This document shows, one piece after another, positions 1 to 10,991 of a stretch of DNA of 64,000 nucleotides (the first letter of the stretch is position 1; each line of letters opens with the position of its first letter). The stretch comes from Maratus speciosus (lineage: Eukaryota; Arthropoda; Arachnida; Araneae; Salticidae): assembly GCA_963932465.1 (NCBI GenBank), contig OZ010799.1, positions 161,258,761 to 161,322,760 on the forward strand. Reading direction: 5' to 3'. The notes below the pieces were generated by a model. The model saw only the letters and a program-made list of their open reading frames with translations, was not told where the DNA came from and did no database searches. The translations under genes were made by a program, and so were the position numbers.

Positions 1-717
1 CAGCGGGTACAACTGTTATCAGTAACAGATTGTGCTCAGCGGACAGAATTCGTACGCTGGTTGCTTAATGTAACAGAAAATAATCCACAATTTCTGGAAA
101 ATATTTTATTTACTGATGAAGCAACATTTACAAGAGAGGGCGTGGTAAACACGCACAATATGCACACATGGTCATATACAAATCCGCACACTGTTTTCCC
201 GTCGAACGCACAACAAAAGTTCAGTGTGAACATATGGGCAGGTGTCCTCGGCGATTATCTCATAGGACCATATTTACTCCCAGATGTACTCAATGGCAAT
301 ACGTACTTGGTTTTCCTACGGGATATCTTACCGCAGTTACTGCAAAATATGCCAGCAACATTGCGCCACAATATGTGGTTTATGCACGATGGCGCACCGG
401 CACATTTTTTCATAGGTGTTCGCAATCACCTCAATTCAACATATCCTGGGAAATGGATTGGACGCAGTGGACCTGTTGCTTGGCCTGCACGCTCTCCAGA
501 CCTCAATCCGTTAGACTTTTTTGTTTGGGGACACCTTAAATCGCTGGTGTATGAAACGCCTGTGGATACACCGGAGGATTTACTAGCGCGAATCGTTGTC
601 GCTGCAGGAGACATTCCCAACTCCGTCGGAGTTTTTCGGCGTGTTCGCCAATCTTTACGACGTCGCTGTCGGCTGTGCGATTCTGTTAATGGGCGCAACT
701 TCGAACACCTATTATAA
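1..717 (+). CDS. Tc1/mariner-like transposase, C-terminal 238 residues (5' end outside window)
   Basis: The frame is open from the first base and ends at TAA 715-717, so the protein starts upstream of the window; an apparent start at 61 is a TTG inside it. The visible part is the DDE catalytic domain that would cut and paste the element's own ends in the nucleus. Numbering from base 1, the first acid is D39 (FTDEATF), the second D130 (FMHDGAPAHF), and the third is D172 (NPLDFFVWG) or D167 (SPDLNP). Spacing D130-D172 leaves 41 residues, a DD41D pattern; D130-D167 would leave 36. The end FEHLL is shared with the related broken element at 58.7-60.3 kb. No stop or frameshift is seen, unlike every other transposase here, so this copy may be recent or potentially active. 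Family identity is strong; subfamily is inference. Confidence 0.85.
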   Translation, partial: QRVQLLSVTDCAQRTEFVRWLLNVTENNPQFLENILFTDEATFTREGVVNTHNMHTWSYTNPHTVFPSNAQQKFSVNIWAGVLGDYLIGPYLLPDVLNGNTYLVFLRDILPQLLQNMPATLRHNMWFMHDGAPAHFFIGVRNHLNSTYPGKWIGRSGPVAWPARSPDLNPLDFFVWGHLKSLVYETPVDTPEDLLARIVVAAGDIPNSVGVFRRVRQSLRRRCRLCDSVNGRNFEHLL

Positions 718-1801
718 TAATGTCCGTTCGTCTGCCTTCCGACATTGAACTGTGCAGCGCAGGCCAGAAGACTATGCTTCACATATGTCATAAAGTACGT
801 GGAATGTAATTCTTTATTTGTCATTTTTCTTTTATTTTCAACACTTTTTGGCACAGTATTTTGTAAGTCACAGGCTGTGGTGTACTCAAATTGTAAATTA
901 CAAAGTTTGTATGAATTAATTTAAAATTTAGTGTCTTTTTTAAATTTATAATTAATAAAATTATTATGCTATTTGTTATTATTATTTCCTATCATAAATT
1001 ATGATGCACATATACATACAATAATTGTCCATGTCAAACATGTACTGAAACTTCTTGCATAGTTACAAATCGCAATATTTTCAATTATTTCCGAATTTTC
1101 ACCACCAGTTTAATTTTAAAGAATTTAACTTAAGCTTTATATCAATAAAAGACCACTTTAAAATGTAGACTATTATTGTAAAGTTATTTTGGTTCATTCA
1201 ACTCTTGAATAATTAAAAATGTTGCATCTCAGAAGAAGCATGATCGAAAATGTATAGTTGAGAGTAATTAAAAAGGCGGTGTTTCCAATCGTGATGGGCG
1301 GAGTTTAACCTTTGCTAGTGTCAAAGAAAGCGGAGTTGTAACTAAGAAACTGATTAATTTCTCTCACACAATTAAACCGATATGGTTCATTGTAAGCTTT
1401 TTCGAAAGTTTTCGGAATGGACCAAATTTTACTACATTTTCCTTGTTGTAGCTAGAGTTGTCTTTTTGGAATTAACGATTAACTATTTTGATGTATATTG
1501 GATTTCGTACTTTTTTCACTGTTTCAGGGCTTGTAACTCGTCAATAAATATTGCTATTTTAATACAATTGATGTCATTTTGTAGGTTTTTTTCTGCTCTT
1601 TCTAAATATGTGCTTCGTTTTTATGTAGCCTTATCAATAGTTTAGCAATGAGGGTTCTTTTACAATTTTCCGAATTTTCATTCTGTTTGCTGTAACTTGA
1701 AAACTATTGAGATCCGACCAGGCTTTATATACTGATTTATGCTCTATGTGATCTCCTCTATTACCCCCATTAATATTGGACCCCTTTAACGGAACACCCT
1801 G
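718..1801 (+). mobile_element. 3' non-coding part of the mariner-like element, tentative right terminus at 1801
   Basis: About 1.1 kb of AT-rich non-coding sequence follows the transposase stop. At 1791-1801 lies GGAACACCCTG followed by TATA, which looks like the right end of an element with a CAGGGTGTTCC terminus and a TA target site. The matching left end would be outside the window. The 1 kb gap is long for this family, so other inserted sequence may lie between. Nothing else is recognisable at 900-1780. Confidence 0.35.
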
Positions 1802-1803
1802 TA

Positions 1804-2852
1804 TATCACTTTCTTCTGGACACGATAACTTCCACAATTCTGCTCAAATCTCTTCCAAACTGATACATAAAATCAAGGGCTTAAAATCTCGGTCAAGTTC
1901 GTTAATGGGCAAAATCGGGTAAGGGGCTGGAAATAGGGAGGGGTTTTGTGAAAATAGAAAACCCTCCATAACTTCTTAAATTTTGTACATATCAAACCAG
2001 TTTAAAGTTTTTATTACTTCTAAAAATAGGGCCAAAAATTTATGCATCACAGATTTTTGATAAAATAAAAAATGGGCTCAAGGGGCGCAAAAATAGGGTT
2101 TTTGGGAGGAAAAAATTCGTAACTTCGTCAATTCTCAAGATATCAAATTTAATTAATTTTATTATACATCTTTTTAATATTATGTACAACTTTTATATTC
2201 ACAAGTTTTTGATAGGACCAATTCGTACGTCAAAATAAAATTAAAAACGAAAACAAAAAAAGGGGGTGAAGAAAAAAAAATTCCATAACTCCGTTAATTC
2301 ACAAGATGTAAAATCCCCATGAATTTATCATATATCTTCTTAATATTGTCTTCAACATTTATATGGATAAGTTTTTGATAGGACCAATTCTTACAACAAA
2401 AACAAATTAAAAATACATAGCGGTTGAAGAAAAAAATAATCTTATTAAGGCCGTATTCAAATCCAAACTGCTTATTTTCTGACTCATTGTTAAATTCATT
2501 TTTGCTCTCAAACGCATCCAATTGATAGATTCTCTTCTTCGGAATCTATATAATGTACCGTAATGATCGATTTTTTTTATAGAGGCAGAATATATTTCAA
2601 AAAAATGATGTCAAAGTGGGCATTTTGAGCAGAAATTCCCGAAGCGATTGTGTTAGAAAGGAAAAATATTGCCCTACTGAGAAAATAATTGTTTATTAAT
2701 CAAGTTTCAATTAATTGAAAGAAAAACAAGAACACATGACGCTTATAAATCTTTTCAAAAATCACGTCAGCAAGTTTCGTATTTTTTCTATTAAAAATGA
2801 ATCGGAAAATGTGCCAGAAAATTTCGAGTTGTTGAGCATGGAAAAGTATTTT
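1804..2852 (+). repeat. dispersed repeat, copy A
   Basis: A roughly 1.05 kb non-coding repeat starting TATCACTTTCTTCTGGACAC. It matches 24925-26191 along nearly its whole length, with scattered substitutions and small indels. It contains several runs of A and G-rich patches but no open frame worth calling. Its class is unknown. Confidence 0.75.
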
Positions 2853-3332
2853 TTTTAATTTTGCAGGTTTAGCTTTACCTTCAAAATATCTGCAGATATT
2901 CTTAGAAATATCTGCAGAAATGGGCCAATTACCTACAGATTTTCTTCAGATTTTTTTTTAGTGGGGTTCCCAAATTTCGTTTTAACTAAATATGGAAGAG
3001 GTGATTTCAAAATAATTTTGTTTTCATGTCACGGGAGTAGAAGATTTGTTCATTCTGCTGGCAACTTTCACATTAGCAATGGTATAATTTGCATCACATT
3101 TTCTTTACGCTATCGTTCAACACAATGAACATGTTATTAACTCTTTATTTTTCGACTCTTGACAAATATATCTAAATTATAGATTTATATATTTACTGAT
3201 TCTCGAGTTATGCATATGTCTTGTTAAAAATGAAATAACACAGAGAAACTCATCACATTTAAAGTTACTTAATTTAAGAAAAATATGTAATAAAAATGTA
3301 CTAAAAAACGTTACAATGTATGTACAATGAAA
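2853..3332. other. stretch without recognised feature
   Basis: AT-rich non-coding sequence. I see a small local inverted motif (CTGCAGATATT / AATATCTGCAG near 2890-2915) and nothing else. Confidence 0.5.
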
Positions 3333-3573
3333 ATATTGCGACAAAAATGTAACGATATGTACCTTAATTTATATAAAATGAGACAACATCACAAAAAGTT
3401 CTGGAAAAACAGGGTACTCCCGCAATCGATGATACGTATGAACTGATAGTCCATAATGTGAAGCATCAAATTCATGCGGCTGGCGCGTATAATGGAAACT
3501 TCTACCAACTTTTTTGTGATGTTATCATATTTCATACAAAATAAGGTAAATATCGTTACATTTTTTGCAATAT
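3333..3573. mobile_element. MITE-like element with long inverted repeats
   Basis: The left arm from ATATTGCGACAAAAATGTAA (3334 onward) to about 3397 is the imperfect reverse complement of 3506-3573. The ~110 bp centre is unrelated. It encodes nothing. The target duplication is not clear, so the superfamily is not assigned. The stretch after it (3574-3830) holds no feature. Confidence 0.6.
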
Positions 3574-4729
3574 GTTTATTTTTCGCAAAGTTCTTACCGA
3601 CAAACTGACTTCAGTCAGGGTGAAAGACCCTGTATTTGTGGCTCAATAAGTGGTTTGCGACACAATATTCAATGGTAATTATAACTAATCTAGATGGGTA
3701 CTATCAACCCTCTTATTTTGAGAAAATAATTTAGAATCCCCCTGTATATATATTGGAAATTCATTTTATAATGAAACCTCTGCCGATATTTACACTTGAA
3801 CTAGTCATTTAATGAAAATTATATACAAATGAAGCTGTTCTATATTTAACACAAAACTATTGTTAATACTTAAACTTATTTTAGGGCATTTCAGTGTTCT
3901 GGTTGAAGTGTCTATTTCCGGTTTAATAACGTTACTCGCTGGCTTTTATCAGTTAATCAGAATAATTTAAGCACTGTGTCATTCGTCAATTTACTCAATT
4001 GAATTGAATTTGAACTTTTCAATTAACTGTGGAAAATTAAAGTTTCTTTCTAAACATATAGTCAGACATGTAGAAATTTAATAAAATTATATTCATATGA
4101 AGTTGTTCTATATTTAACGCAAAACTATTGTTAATATTTAAGCCAATTTTAGGATAATTAGGGTTCTGTTTCAAGCCTCCTTTCGTTTCAATAACGTTAG
4201 TCGGCGGCTAAAAACTGTTAATCAAAATAAATTAAGCATTTTGTCGCCGGTTTTAGTTAATGAAGGTAAATTTGAATTTTCCATTAAATGCGCAAATTGA
4301 AATTTCTTGCTAAACACCTATTCAATAATATCAGAATATAAGAGATGTATTGAAGTACAGATAGTATTCAGTGATTCACTACCGTCTTTACATACATTGA
4401 AGGGAGGTACATCTCAATAAAACAAAAATTTTCTATGTAGGAAAGCTGGGTTGCAATTAGTGTTGCCAGATGTCCCGAGTAAAACAGGGCTCAAATTACT
4501 GTGGAGCCCACTAATTTCTTAAAGTTTATTTCGTGTTGAACTTTTCATTTATTGTGGAAAATTAAAATTTATTGCTAAATACATAGTCAAACATATAAAA
4601 ATATAAAGGATGTGTTATAGAACAGATATTATCCAGTGATTCGTCTGTACATATGTTGAGGGATGGTACAGCTCACTCAAACAAACATTTTCTATATAGG
4701 ATAGCGGGGCTGCAATTAGTGCTGAAAGG

Positions 4730-4918
4730 CAGTGTTGCCAGATTGGGTACGTTTTTGTCCTCAGATTGTTGATTTTCACCGCTTTTTTGAAATAGAAATA
4801 TTCGGCCTATTTAAAAATAGATTAAAAACTCTGAAAAATAAGGCGAATTACACTATTTTAAAAAAGTGGTGACAGTCAAATAGTCTGAATTATAAAAGCC
4901 TCCAATCTGGCAACACTG
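4730..4918. mobile_element. hAT-like MITE, 189 bp
   Basis: Termini CAGTGTTGCCAGATTGGG and CCAATCTGGCAACACTG are inverted. Flanking 8-mers CTGAAAGG (4722-4729) and CTGCCAGG (4919-4926) look like an eroded 8-bp duplication, as made by hAT elements. It sits inside a unit of array A. A second copy is at 53057-53243, and the same outer termini bound the larger element at 18779-19707. The interior (4775-4872) carries the shared palindromic core discussed in the findings. Confidence 0.8.
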
Positions 4919-5183
4919 CTGCCAGGTGTCCCGATCAGGGCTCCAAATGCTCTGGAAACCACTAATTTCTTAGAGTTTATTTCGCTTTGAACTTTAAATT
5001 TATTATGGAAAGTTGAAATTTCTTGCTAAACACATAGTCAATCATATCAGAATATAAAGTATGTATTACAGTACATATTTTATTCCGTTATCGTCTGCGC
5101 ATATGTTGAGGGCTGGTACAGATCACTGAAACAAACATTTTCTATATAGGAAAGCTTAATTTATATTAATGTTGCCAGGTGTA

Positions 5184-6011
5184 GAGAATGGAGTTATGAA
5201 TAAAGAGGAGGTGACATATAGTGTATTGTTTACGAGTTGCGAGTGAAGTAACTGAGGACGTTGTCACAAAATGGCAGCTGATTTTTTCAATCGGATCAAC
5301 AATATCTGATTACCGAAGGGGTAAACTTCAACCAGTAAATTTTAAAGAGAAAATTTTGCCTTCTTTAAGCGGATTTTACATCAAAACTTTCTCTCGTAAA
5401 TATGCTTAAATTTGCTATTTGTTTTTTTCTGGTGAGTCGGCCCAGGTATTATAATTGTTTTCCTTGGCACTGAGTGATGGTTGGGGCCTCCGTGGCCGAG
5501 TGGTTAAGACACCACGCTCTTAATCGCTTTAGAGCGTAGGAGGCTTGTCGGGTTCTACTCCCACTGGCTCTATTGCACACTCTTTGTGGAGCTCCCGGAT
5601 GTAAAAATTCTCTGTGTTGTAAATTTCATTGTGCTATCTCGTCCCTGTATATCGACGATGACTTATAAGCGGGCCTTGTTGTCAAGCACACAAGTTTGAT
5701 GTATGTGTCCAATAAAACAAACAACAAACAAAACAAACAGAGTGATGGTTTTCTAGGTTGTCACAATATCGTGGAAACGCCTGACTACCGCCGAAATAAT
5801 CGTCCACCAGTAAAAATGAATATCTGTTTTTGCCATTACTTATGACTGAAATTTTGCATTCGTAAGGCGTTTAAATAAGGAGAACATTTCTATTTAAATT
5901 TACTGGTGGAACATTTAACCGGCGATAATGAACCCCAAAGAAAGCGGCTACAGTTGAAGCTTCATTATTTTAAGAATATGCCAGTGCCTCTTTATTAATA
6001 GTTCCATCGTG
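5184..6011. mobile_element. TIR element inserted in array A, carrying a nested SINE
   Basis: The left end GAGAATGGAGTTATGAATAA pairs, in reverse complement, with CACGATGGAACTATTAATAA at the right end. Both are flanked by TA. The surrounding array unit (GTTGCCAGGTGT, then AGTAATTCAGGGCTCC) is split by it. It carries a SINE at 5483-5739 and a palindromic core (CCACCAG 5804 to CTGGTGG 5909). The open frame at 5221-5409 is short and resembles nothing I know. Confidence 0.65.
5483..5739 (+). mobile_element. tRNA-derived SINE with perfect 11-bp target duplication
   Basis: The head resembles a tRNA: an A-box TGGCCGAGTGG at 5493-5503 and a weak B-box GGTTCTACTCC at 5551-5561. These would be the internal RNA polymerase III promoter. 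The tRNA-like part is followed by an unrelated body and an A-rich tail of AACAA-type repeats. GAGTGATGGTT occurs exactly at 5472-5482 and 5740-5750, the signature of LINE-driven retroposition. The head looks most like a leucine/serine-type tRNA, but this is not a functional tRNA gene. It is nested in the TIR element at 5184-6011. Confidence 0.85.
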
Positions 6012-6626
6012 TAAAGAGTAATTCAGGGCTCCAAATGCTCTGGATACCACTAATTTCATAGAGTTTATTTCGCTTTGAACTTTTCATTTATTGTGGAATG
6101 ATGAAATTTCTTGCTAAACACATAGTCAATCATATCAGAATATAAAGGAAGTATTATAGTACAGATCTTATTCTGCTTCCGTCTGTACATTTGCTGAGGG
6201 GTGATACAGCTCATTAAAACAAACATTTTCTGTATAGGAAAGCTGAGTTGCAATTAGTATTGCCAAGTCTCCCGAATAAATCAGGTCTCCAATTGCTCTA
6301 GACATCTCTAATTTCTGAGGTTTTATTTCGTTTTGAACTTTTCATTTCTTGTGGAAAATTAAAATTTATTGCTAAACATATAGTCAATCATATAAAAATA
6401 TAAAGGATGTGTTATAGCATAGATGTTATTCCGCTACCGTCTGTGCATAAGTTGGGGGGTGGTAAAGCTCAGAGAAACAAACATTTTCTATATAGGAAAT
6501 GGGTTGATACTAATTGGGTTGATACTAGTGTTGTCAAGTTTCCAGAGAAAATCAGTGTTTCAATTGCACTGGAGACCACTAATTTCCTAGAGTTTATTTC
6601 GCTTTGAACTTTGAATTTATTGTGGG

Positions 6627-7814
6627 AAAGGGCATAGCCGATAAGCATTGGAAACATGCCTTTTAATCAAATTACCTGATTTTTTTCCTAGACGTAGCTA
6701 CATATCTGACAATATATTTCATCTATTATCGCCCTATAAATATTGATATTTAATGAGATAAAAATGGTTTTTCGATTTTTCAAAAAACGGATTTTCTCAA
6801 AAACTGCTGCACGGAATTTCATGCTATTAATTGAGGATATATAGATACAGAAGATGCATAACTGGTAATATTTGTATAATTTTATGTTTATAAAAACTGT
6901 GTGAAATAGCGAAATAAAATTTTAAAAATATTAAAATCATATCTTATGTTTATCCGAAAATTACCATTTTCTTGTAAAAAATTCCCCATGTGTACCCGTA
7001 TATTTTATATAAATGCCGAAAGTTTGCGTTGGGTACTACATATAAATATTTAAAAGAATGTATATCAAAATTATTGAAATTCAATTTAAGGCGTTATTTT
7101 GGGCGGAGCTACTCAATATCCACACCCAAAGAATTTTTGGAATAAACAGTTACAGAATTGCTGTATTTTAAATTTTAATGAACACATGAGCAACAATCTC
7201 AACAGTGTCGATATCAAAATGAACATGGTGTTGAAAACATGGCTTATATGCTAATAGAATCTAAAATACACCAGTTGACATATTGTCTGCTGACTTTGTT
7301 CCAAAATATCTCCGGATGTTGAAGTGAAGTAGCTCCGCCCCAAATAACGCCTTAAAATGAATTTCTATAATTTTGATATACATTTTTGTAAATATTTATA
7401 TGTAGTACCCAATGCAAACTTTCGGCATTTACATAGAATATACGGGCACACATAGAGAATTTTTTACAAGAAAATGGTAATTTTCGGATAACCATAAGAT
7501 ATGATTTTTATATTTTAAAATTTTTATTTCGCTATTTCACACAGTTTTTAGGAACAGAAAATTATAAAAAAATTACCAGTTATGCATCTTTCTTATCTAT
7601 ATATCCTCAATTAATAGCATGAAATTCCGTGCAGTAGTTTTTGAAAAAATCTGTTTTTTAAAAAATCGAAAAACCATTTTTTCTCATTAAATATCAATAT
7701 CTATAGGGTGATAATAGGAGAAATATATTGTCAGATACGTAGCTACGTCTAAGAAAAAAATGAGGAAATTTGATTAAAAGGCATGTTTCCAATGCTTATC
7801 CGGCTATGCCCTTT
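6627..7814. mobile_element. foldback element with ~490 bp arms
   Basis: Left arm 6627-7115 is the near-perfect reverse complement of right arm 7325-7814, starting AAAGGGCATAGCCG and ending CGGCTATGCCCTTT. The ~210 bp centre is not inverted. It splits one unit of array A (host reads TTTATTGTGG on one side and AAATTTATTG on the other). No coding capacity is seen in the arms or centre. Confidence 0.8.
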
Positions 7815-8401
7815 AAATTTATTGTTAAACACATAATCAATCATATCAAAATATAAAGGATGTGTTATAGCACAGATATTATTCAGTGATTCGCTACCAC
7901 TTGTACATATGTTGAGGGGTGAACCGAAAAAAAAAAACATTTTCGATACAGGAAAGGTGGGTTTGATTAGCGTTGCCAGGTGTCCCGAGTAAATCAATGC
8001 TCCAATTGCTCTGGACGCCTCTAATGTCTGAGAGTTTATTTCGCCTTGAATTTTCCATTTGTTGTGGAAAGTCGAAATTTATTGCTAAACAAATCGTCAA
8101 CTATATCAAAATAGATATCAAAGATGTGTTATAGCACAGATATTATTCAGTGATTCGCTACCGTCTGAACATATGTTGAAGGGCTCATTAAAACAAACAT
8201 TTTCTATATACAATATCTGAGTTGTAATTAGTGTTGCGAGATGTCTCGAATAAATGGGAGCTCCAAATGTACTGGAAACCACTAGTTTCTTAGAGTTTAT
8301 TTCCCCTTGAAGAATTTTCCTTTATTGCGGAAAATTGAAATTTATTCTAAACGCATAGTAAACCATATTAAAATATAAAGGATTTCTTATAGCACAATCA
8401 T

Positions 8402-8571
8402 TGGGTCGTTCAGAAAGTTGTGTCCGTTTGGGAAAATCAATTCGTACCGGAAAATTCTGCGTGGTAATTATTAGATATTAAATATCGGAATCGATGTGTA
8501 ATAATTAAATGATAGAATTTTCGGGTACAAATTGCTTTTCCCAAACGGGCACGACTTTCCGAACACCCCAA
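8402..8571. mobile_element. MITE, 170 bp, inverted termini TTGGGG(T)GTTC
   Basis: The left end (GGGTCGTTCAGAAAGTTGTG) and the right end (read in reverse GGGGTGTTCGGAAAGTCGTG) are inverted over about 60 bp. It interrupts an array A unit between GCACAATCA and TATTATTCAG; intact units read GCACAGATATTATTCAG. This fits a TA target with one side mutated. Confidence 0.7.
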
Positions 8572-8600
8572 TATTATTCAGTGATTCGCTATCGCATGTA

Positions 8601-9653
8601 CAGTCGTGGAAAAAAAAGTAAACACCCCCTACTAACTCTTCAACAAATTATCGTAGACGGAAGTTACTGGTACCGAACGATTTGAAATAAAGTCTACTTT
8701 TAAATGACGTATATAAAATTTGCTTAGGGGGTCATCTACATATTAAAACGAACCCAAACCTCATTTTTTAAAATGGCAATACCCAATTTTAACGAGATAT
8801 TTCAAATCTTCGATTCAAAATATGCCTAGACACCAAATTTTAAGTCATTTGAATGATAAGTTTTTGAATTATAAACTTTCAAAATTTAGTGCTTCTAATG
8901 TTAAATTACGTTTTCATATTTTTATTTATATCTTCTGAAATTATGCTCCTAATGTGCTAATTTTTTGTTTAGAAATAAAACAAATGTGCCCAAGCATAAA
9001 TACGCTGAATTTGCAATTTTTATAATTTTATGATATGAATTATGAAATTAATATTCGAAAAAAATAATGAATTGCAACCTACAATTTTTTTGATGGATTT
9101 AGATTTATTAAGTCCTGCTTTATTAAAATCCCAAATTTCACATTTTTCTTCCAAGTAGTTTTCAAATTATGCTTAAAAAACGGCAAAATGATGGTTTAAG
9201 GGGCCGTCTATGATTGAAGTGAGTAGATATTTTGAAATTTCTTCTGCTGCCTTGTTATCTAACAGACTGCATTGACTGCTTAAGGTGCCTTGATCAAGAA
9301 GGCGGCTCTTTCGGTTAGCAATCGAGAACCCAACTTCAATTTGGATGCAGCCCTTAAAATACGCTCGTTTTAAAATAATTAATTTCTCGGAAACTTGTGG
9401 TACGAATTGCATCAAAATTTGTTTTTAGGCTAATTGAAGGGTTTAGAGTTCATTTATGCTGTCAGAATTGGGTATTGCCATTGAAAAAAATGAAGTTATG
9501 GTTCGTTTTAATATGTAGATGGCCCCCTAATCAAATTTTATATACATCATTTAAAAATAGACTTTATTTAAAATCGTTCGGTACCAGTAACTTTCTTCTA
9601 CGATAATTTGTTGCGGAGTTAGTAGGGGGTGTTTACTTTTTTTTCCACGACTG
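8601..9653. mobile_element. non-autonomous Tc1/mariner-like element 'CAGTCGTGG', copy 1
   Basis: The ends are CAGTCGTGGAAAAAAAAGTA and its inverse, flanked by TA at 8599-8600 and 9654-9655. The inverted repeats extend about 180 bp inward, past the GGTACCGAACGATT motif. The 1.05 kb interior has only short frames and no transposase motif. Other copies are at 37081-38085 and 47569-48629. It interrupts array A. Confidence 0.85.
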
Positions 9654-9670
9654 TACATGTCGTCGGTACC

Positions 9671-9900
9671 ATGTCAAACTATCCAATGTGAAAACTGTGG
9701 GCTACTTTTTTTTAATTCAGATTTTCTGATTGGCACCACTTTTCTGAAATGGTAAAATTCCTCTTGTTTTCGCCTTAATTAATATAGCATTAAATAAGGT
9801 TAAATAAGGTGAATTTTACTATTTCAAAAAAGTGGTGCCAATCAAGAAATCTGAATTTTACAAAAGTAGCCCACTGTTTTCACATTGGATAGTTTGACAT
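9671..9900. mobile_element. MITE, 230 bp, almost entirely inverted repeat
   Basis: ATGTCAAACTATCCAATGTG at the left matches the inverse at the right end, and the symmetry continues inward through AACTGTGGGCTAC. The centre holds the GGCACCACTTTT core (9732-9840) also seen in elements with other termini. No clean target duplication is seen. Confidence 0.75.
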
Positions 9901-10083
9901 GATAGCGACGATATGTGGACGGGTGGTACAGCTTACTAAAATAAACATTACAAATATAGGAAAGATGGGTTGCAATAGTGCTGCCCGGTATCCCGCGTAA
10001 ACCAGATCTCGAAATACTCTGGAAAACCACTAATTTCTTACAGTTTATTTCGCCACATTTAATGGCATATTAAAGTTGACGCA

Positions 10084-10715
10084 ATCTAATTATTCAGTTA
10101 TAAATACAGAGTGTCTTACTTGAAGTTTAACCCGAGTTTTTCTGCATAGCGTTAACAATAAAGAAAATATTTTGCTCATATTTTCATCTGCCATGCTTCA
10201 ACCCTTTCAGGGGCAAGGTACTTGTAATCGTAAAATATTGGAATATTTGAATGACACCAGAAATTAAAAGAAAATTTATTTGTAAACAAAAAGTTCGTGT
10301 ACTATTTGCGTACTTAAAAAATGTGAAAATTTCATTAAACAAAATCGGGTGTCAGTGTGGCAATTAGGGATTGAAATTATGGGATTCCATAGCGGCATTA
10401 CTGCCCTTCAAGGGGTTAATTTCTATTAAATGTGATAACATCCTCAGAATTACAGAAGAGGACTACGATCTCAGTCCAAACAACACTGGTCTAGACGCTT
10501 CGTAATTCGGAATGTAGATCACAGTACATATGGATCACTGACCTAATTACAGTGGACTTCATGTAATGTATATTACATTTCACACAAGATAAAGTAAGAC
10601 TGTTTAATATATCTGTAAAATATCCCTAACATTAGCGTCAAAGTTGGTAACGAAAACTTGGGTTCGAATTGCAGTGGAGACACTCTGTATTTATAACTCA
10701 ATAATTGGGTTGTGA
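10084..10715. repeat. imperfect inverted pair around 10.1 and 10.7 kb
   Basis: ATAAATACAGAGTGTCT near 10102-10118 is inverted near 10675-10695, with about 15 more bp of weaker symmetry outside. It may be a decayed TIR element with termini ACAGAGTGTCT. The right flank (10700-10790) resembles an array A unit in reverse orientation, so a rearrangement is also possible. Confidence 0.45.
10202..10415. mobile_element. TTAA-type MITE, eroded
   Basis: The left end CCCTTTCAGGGGCA and the right end TGCCCTTCAAGGGG are inverted. They are flanked by TCAA (10198-10201) and TTAA (10416-10419), consistent with a piggyBac-type TTAA target with one mutated base. Ends resemble the elements at 15172 and 21175, but the interior differs. 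Confidence 0.65.
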
Positions 10716-10991
10716 TCCGCTATTTATATACAATGTTTGTTTTAGTGGGCTGTACCACTCCTCAAAGTTTGTAAACGGTTATAAAGAAATACCCTGTATA
10801 TACAATCTAGAAAGTTGCAAAATCATTTTTGTAGAAACATCGTTCCTTGCTGTAATATTAGGTTATTTAAAAAAAAATAAGGTAACTGAAAAAAGCGGCA
10901 TATATTTGGAAGAAAATGTTTAACGCTTACCGAACACTAAATTTTTAAACATTATTCTATTTTTTTTTTTTTTTTTTTAAGTGGTACTAAC

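Larger units (their letters stand above)
3831..10080 (+). repeat. satellite-like tandem array A, about 262 bp period, heavily interrupted
   Basis: A diverged unit recurs head to tail. The marker TCAATCATATCAAAATATAA and variants falls near 4322, 4588, 5039, 6126, 6384, 7838, 8097 and 8360. Gaps beyond about 262 bp are accounted for by inserted elements annotated separately. The unit contains GAGTTTATTTCG, GGTGGTACAGCTCA and GTTGCCAGGTGTCCCGAG. A related leading part (two units near 3831 and 4098, period about 268) precedes it. A more diverged piece lies at 14280-14480. No unit has a long open frame. Confidence 0.8.

Noticed and set aside
426..854. 142-codon minus-strand frame
   Set aside because: Antisense shadow of the transposase reading frame.
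5483..5572. Functional leucine- or serine-type tRNA gene
   Set aside because: The B-box is weak, the T arm does not close properly, and the sequence continues into a SINE body with tail and target duplication.
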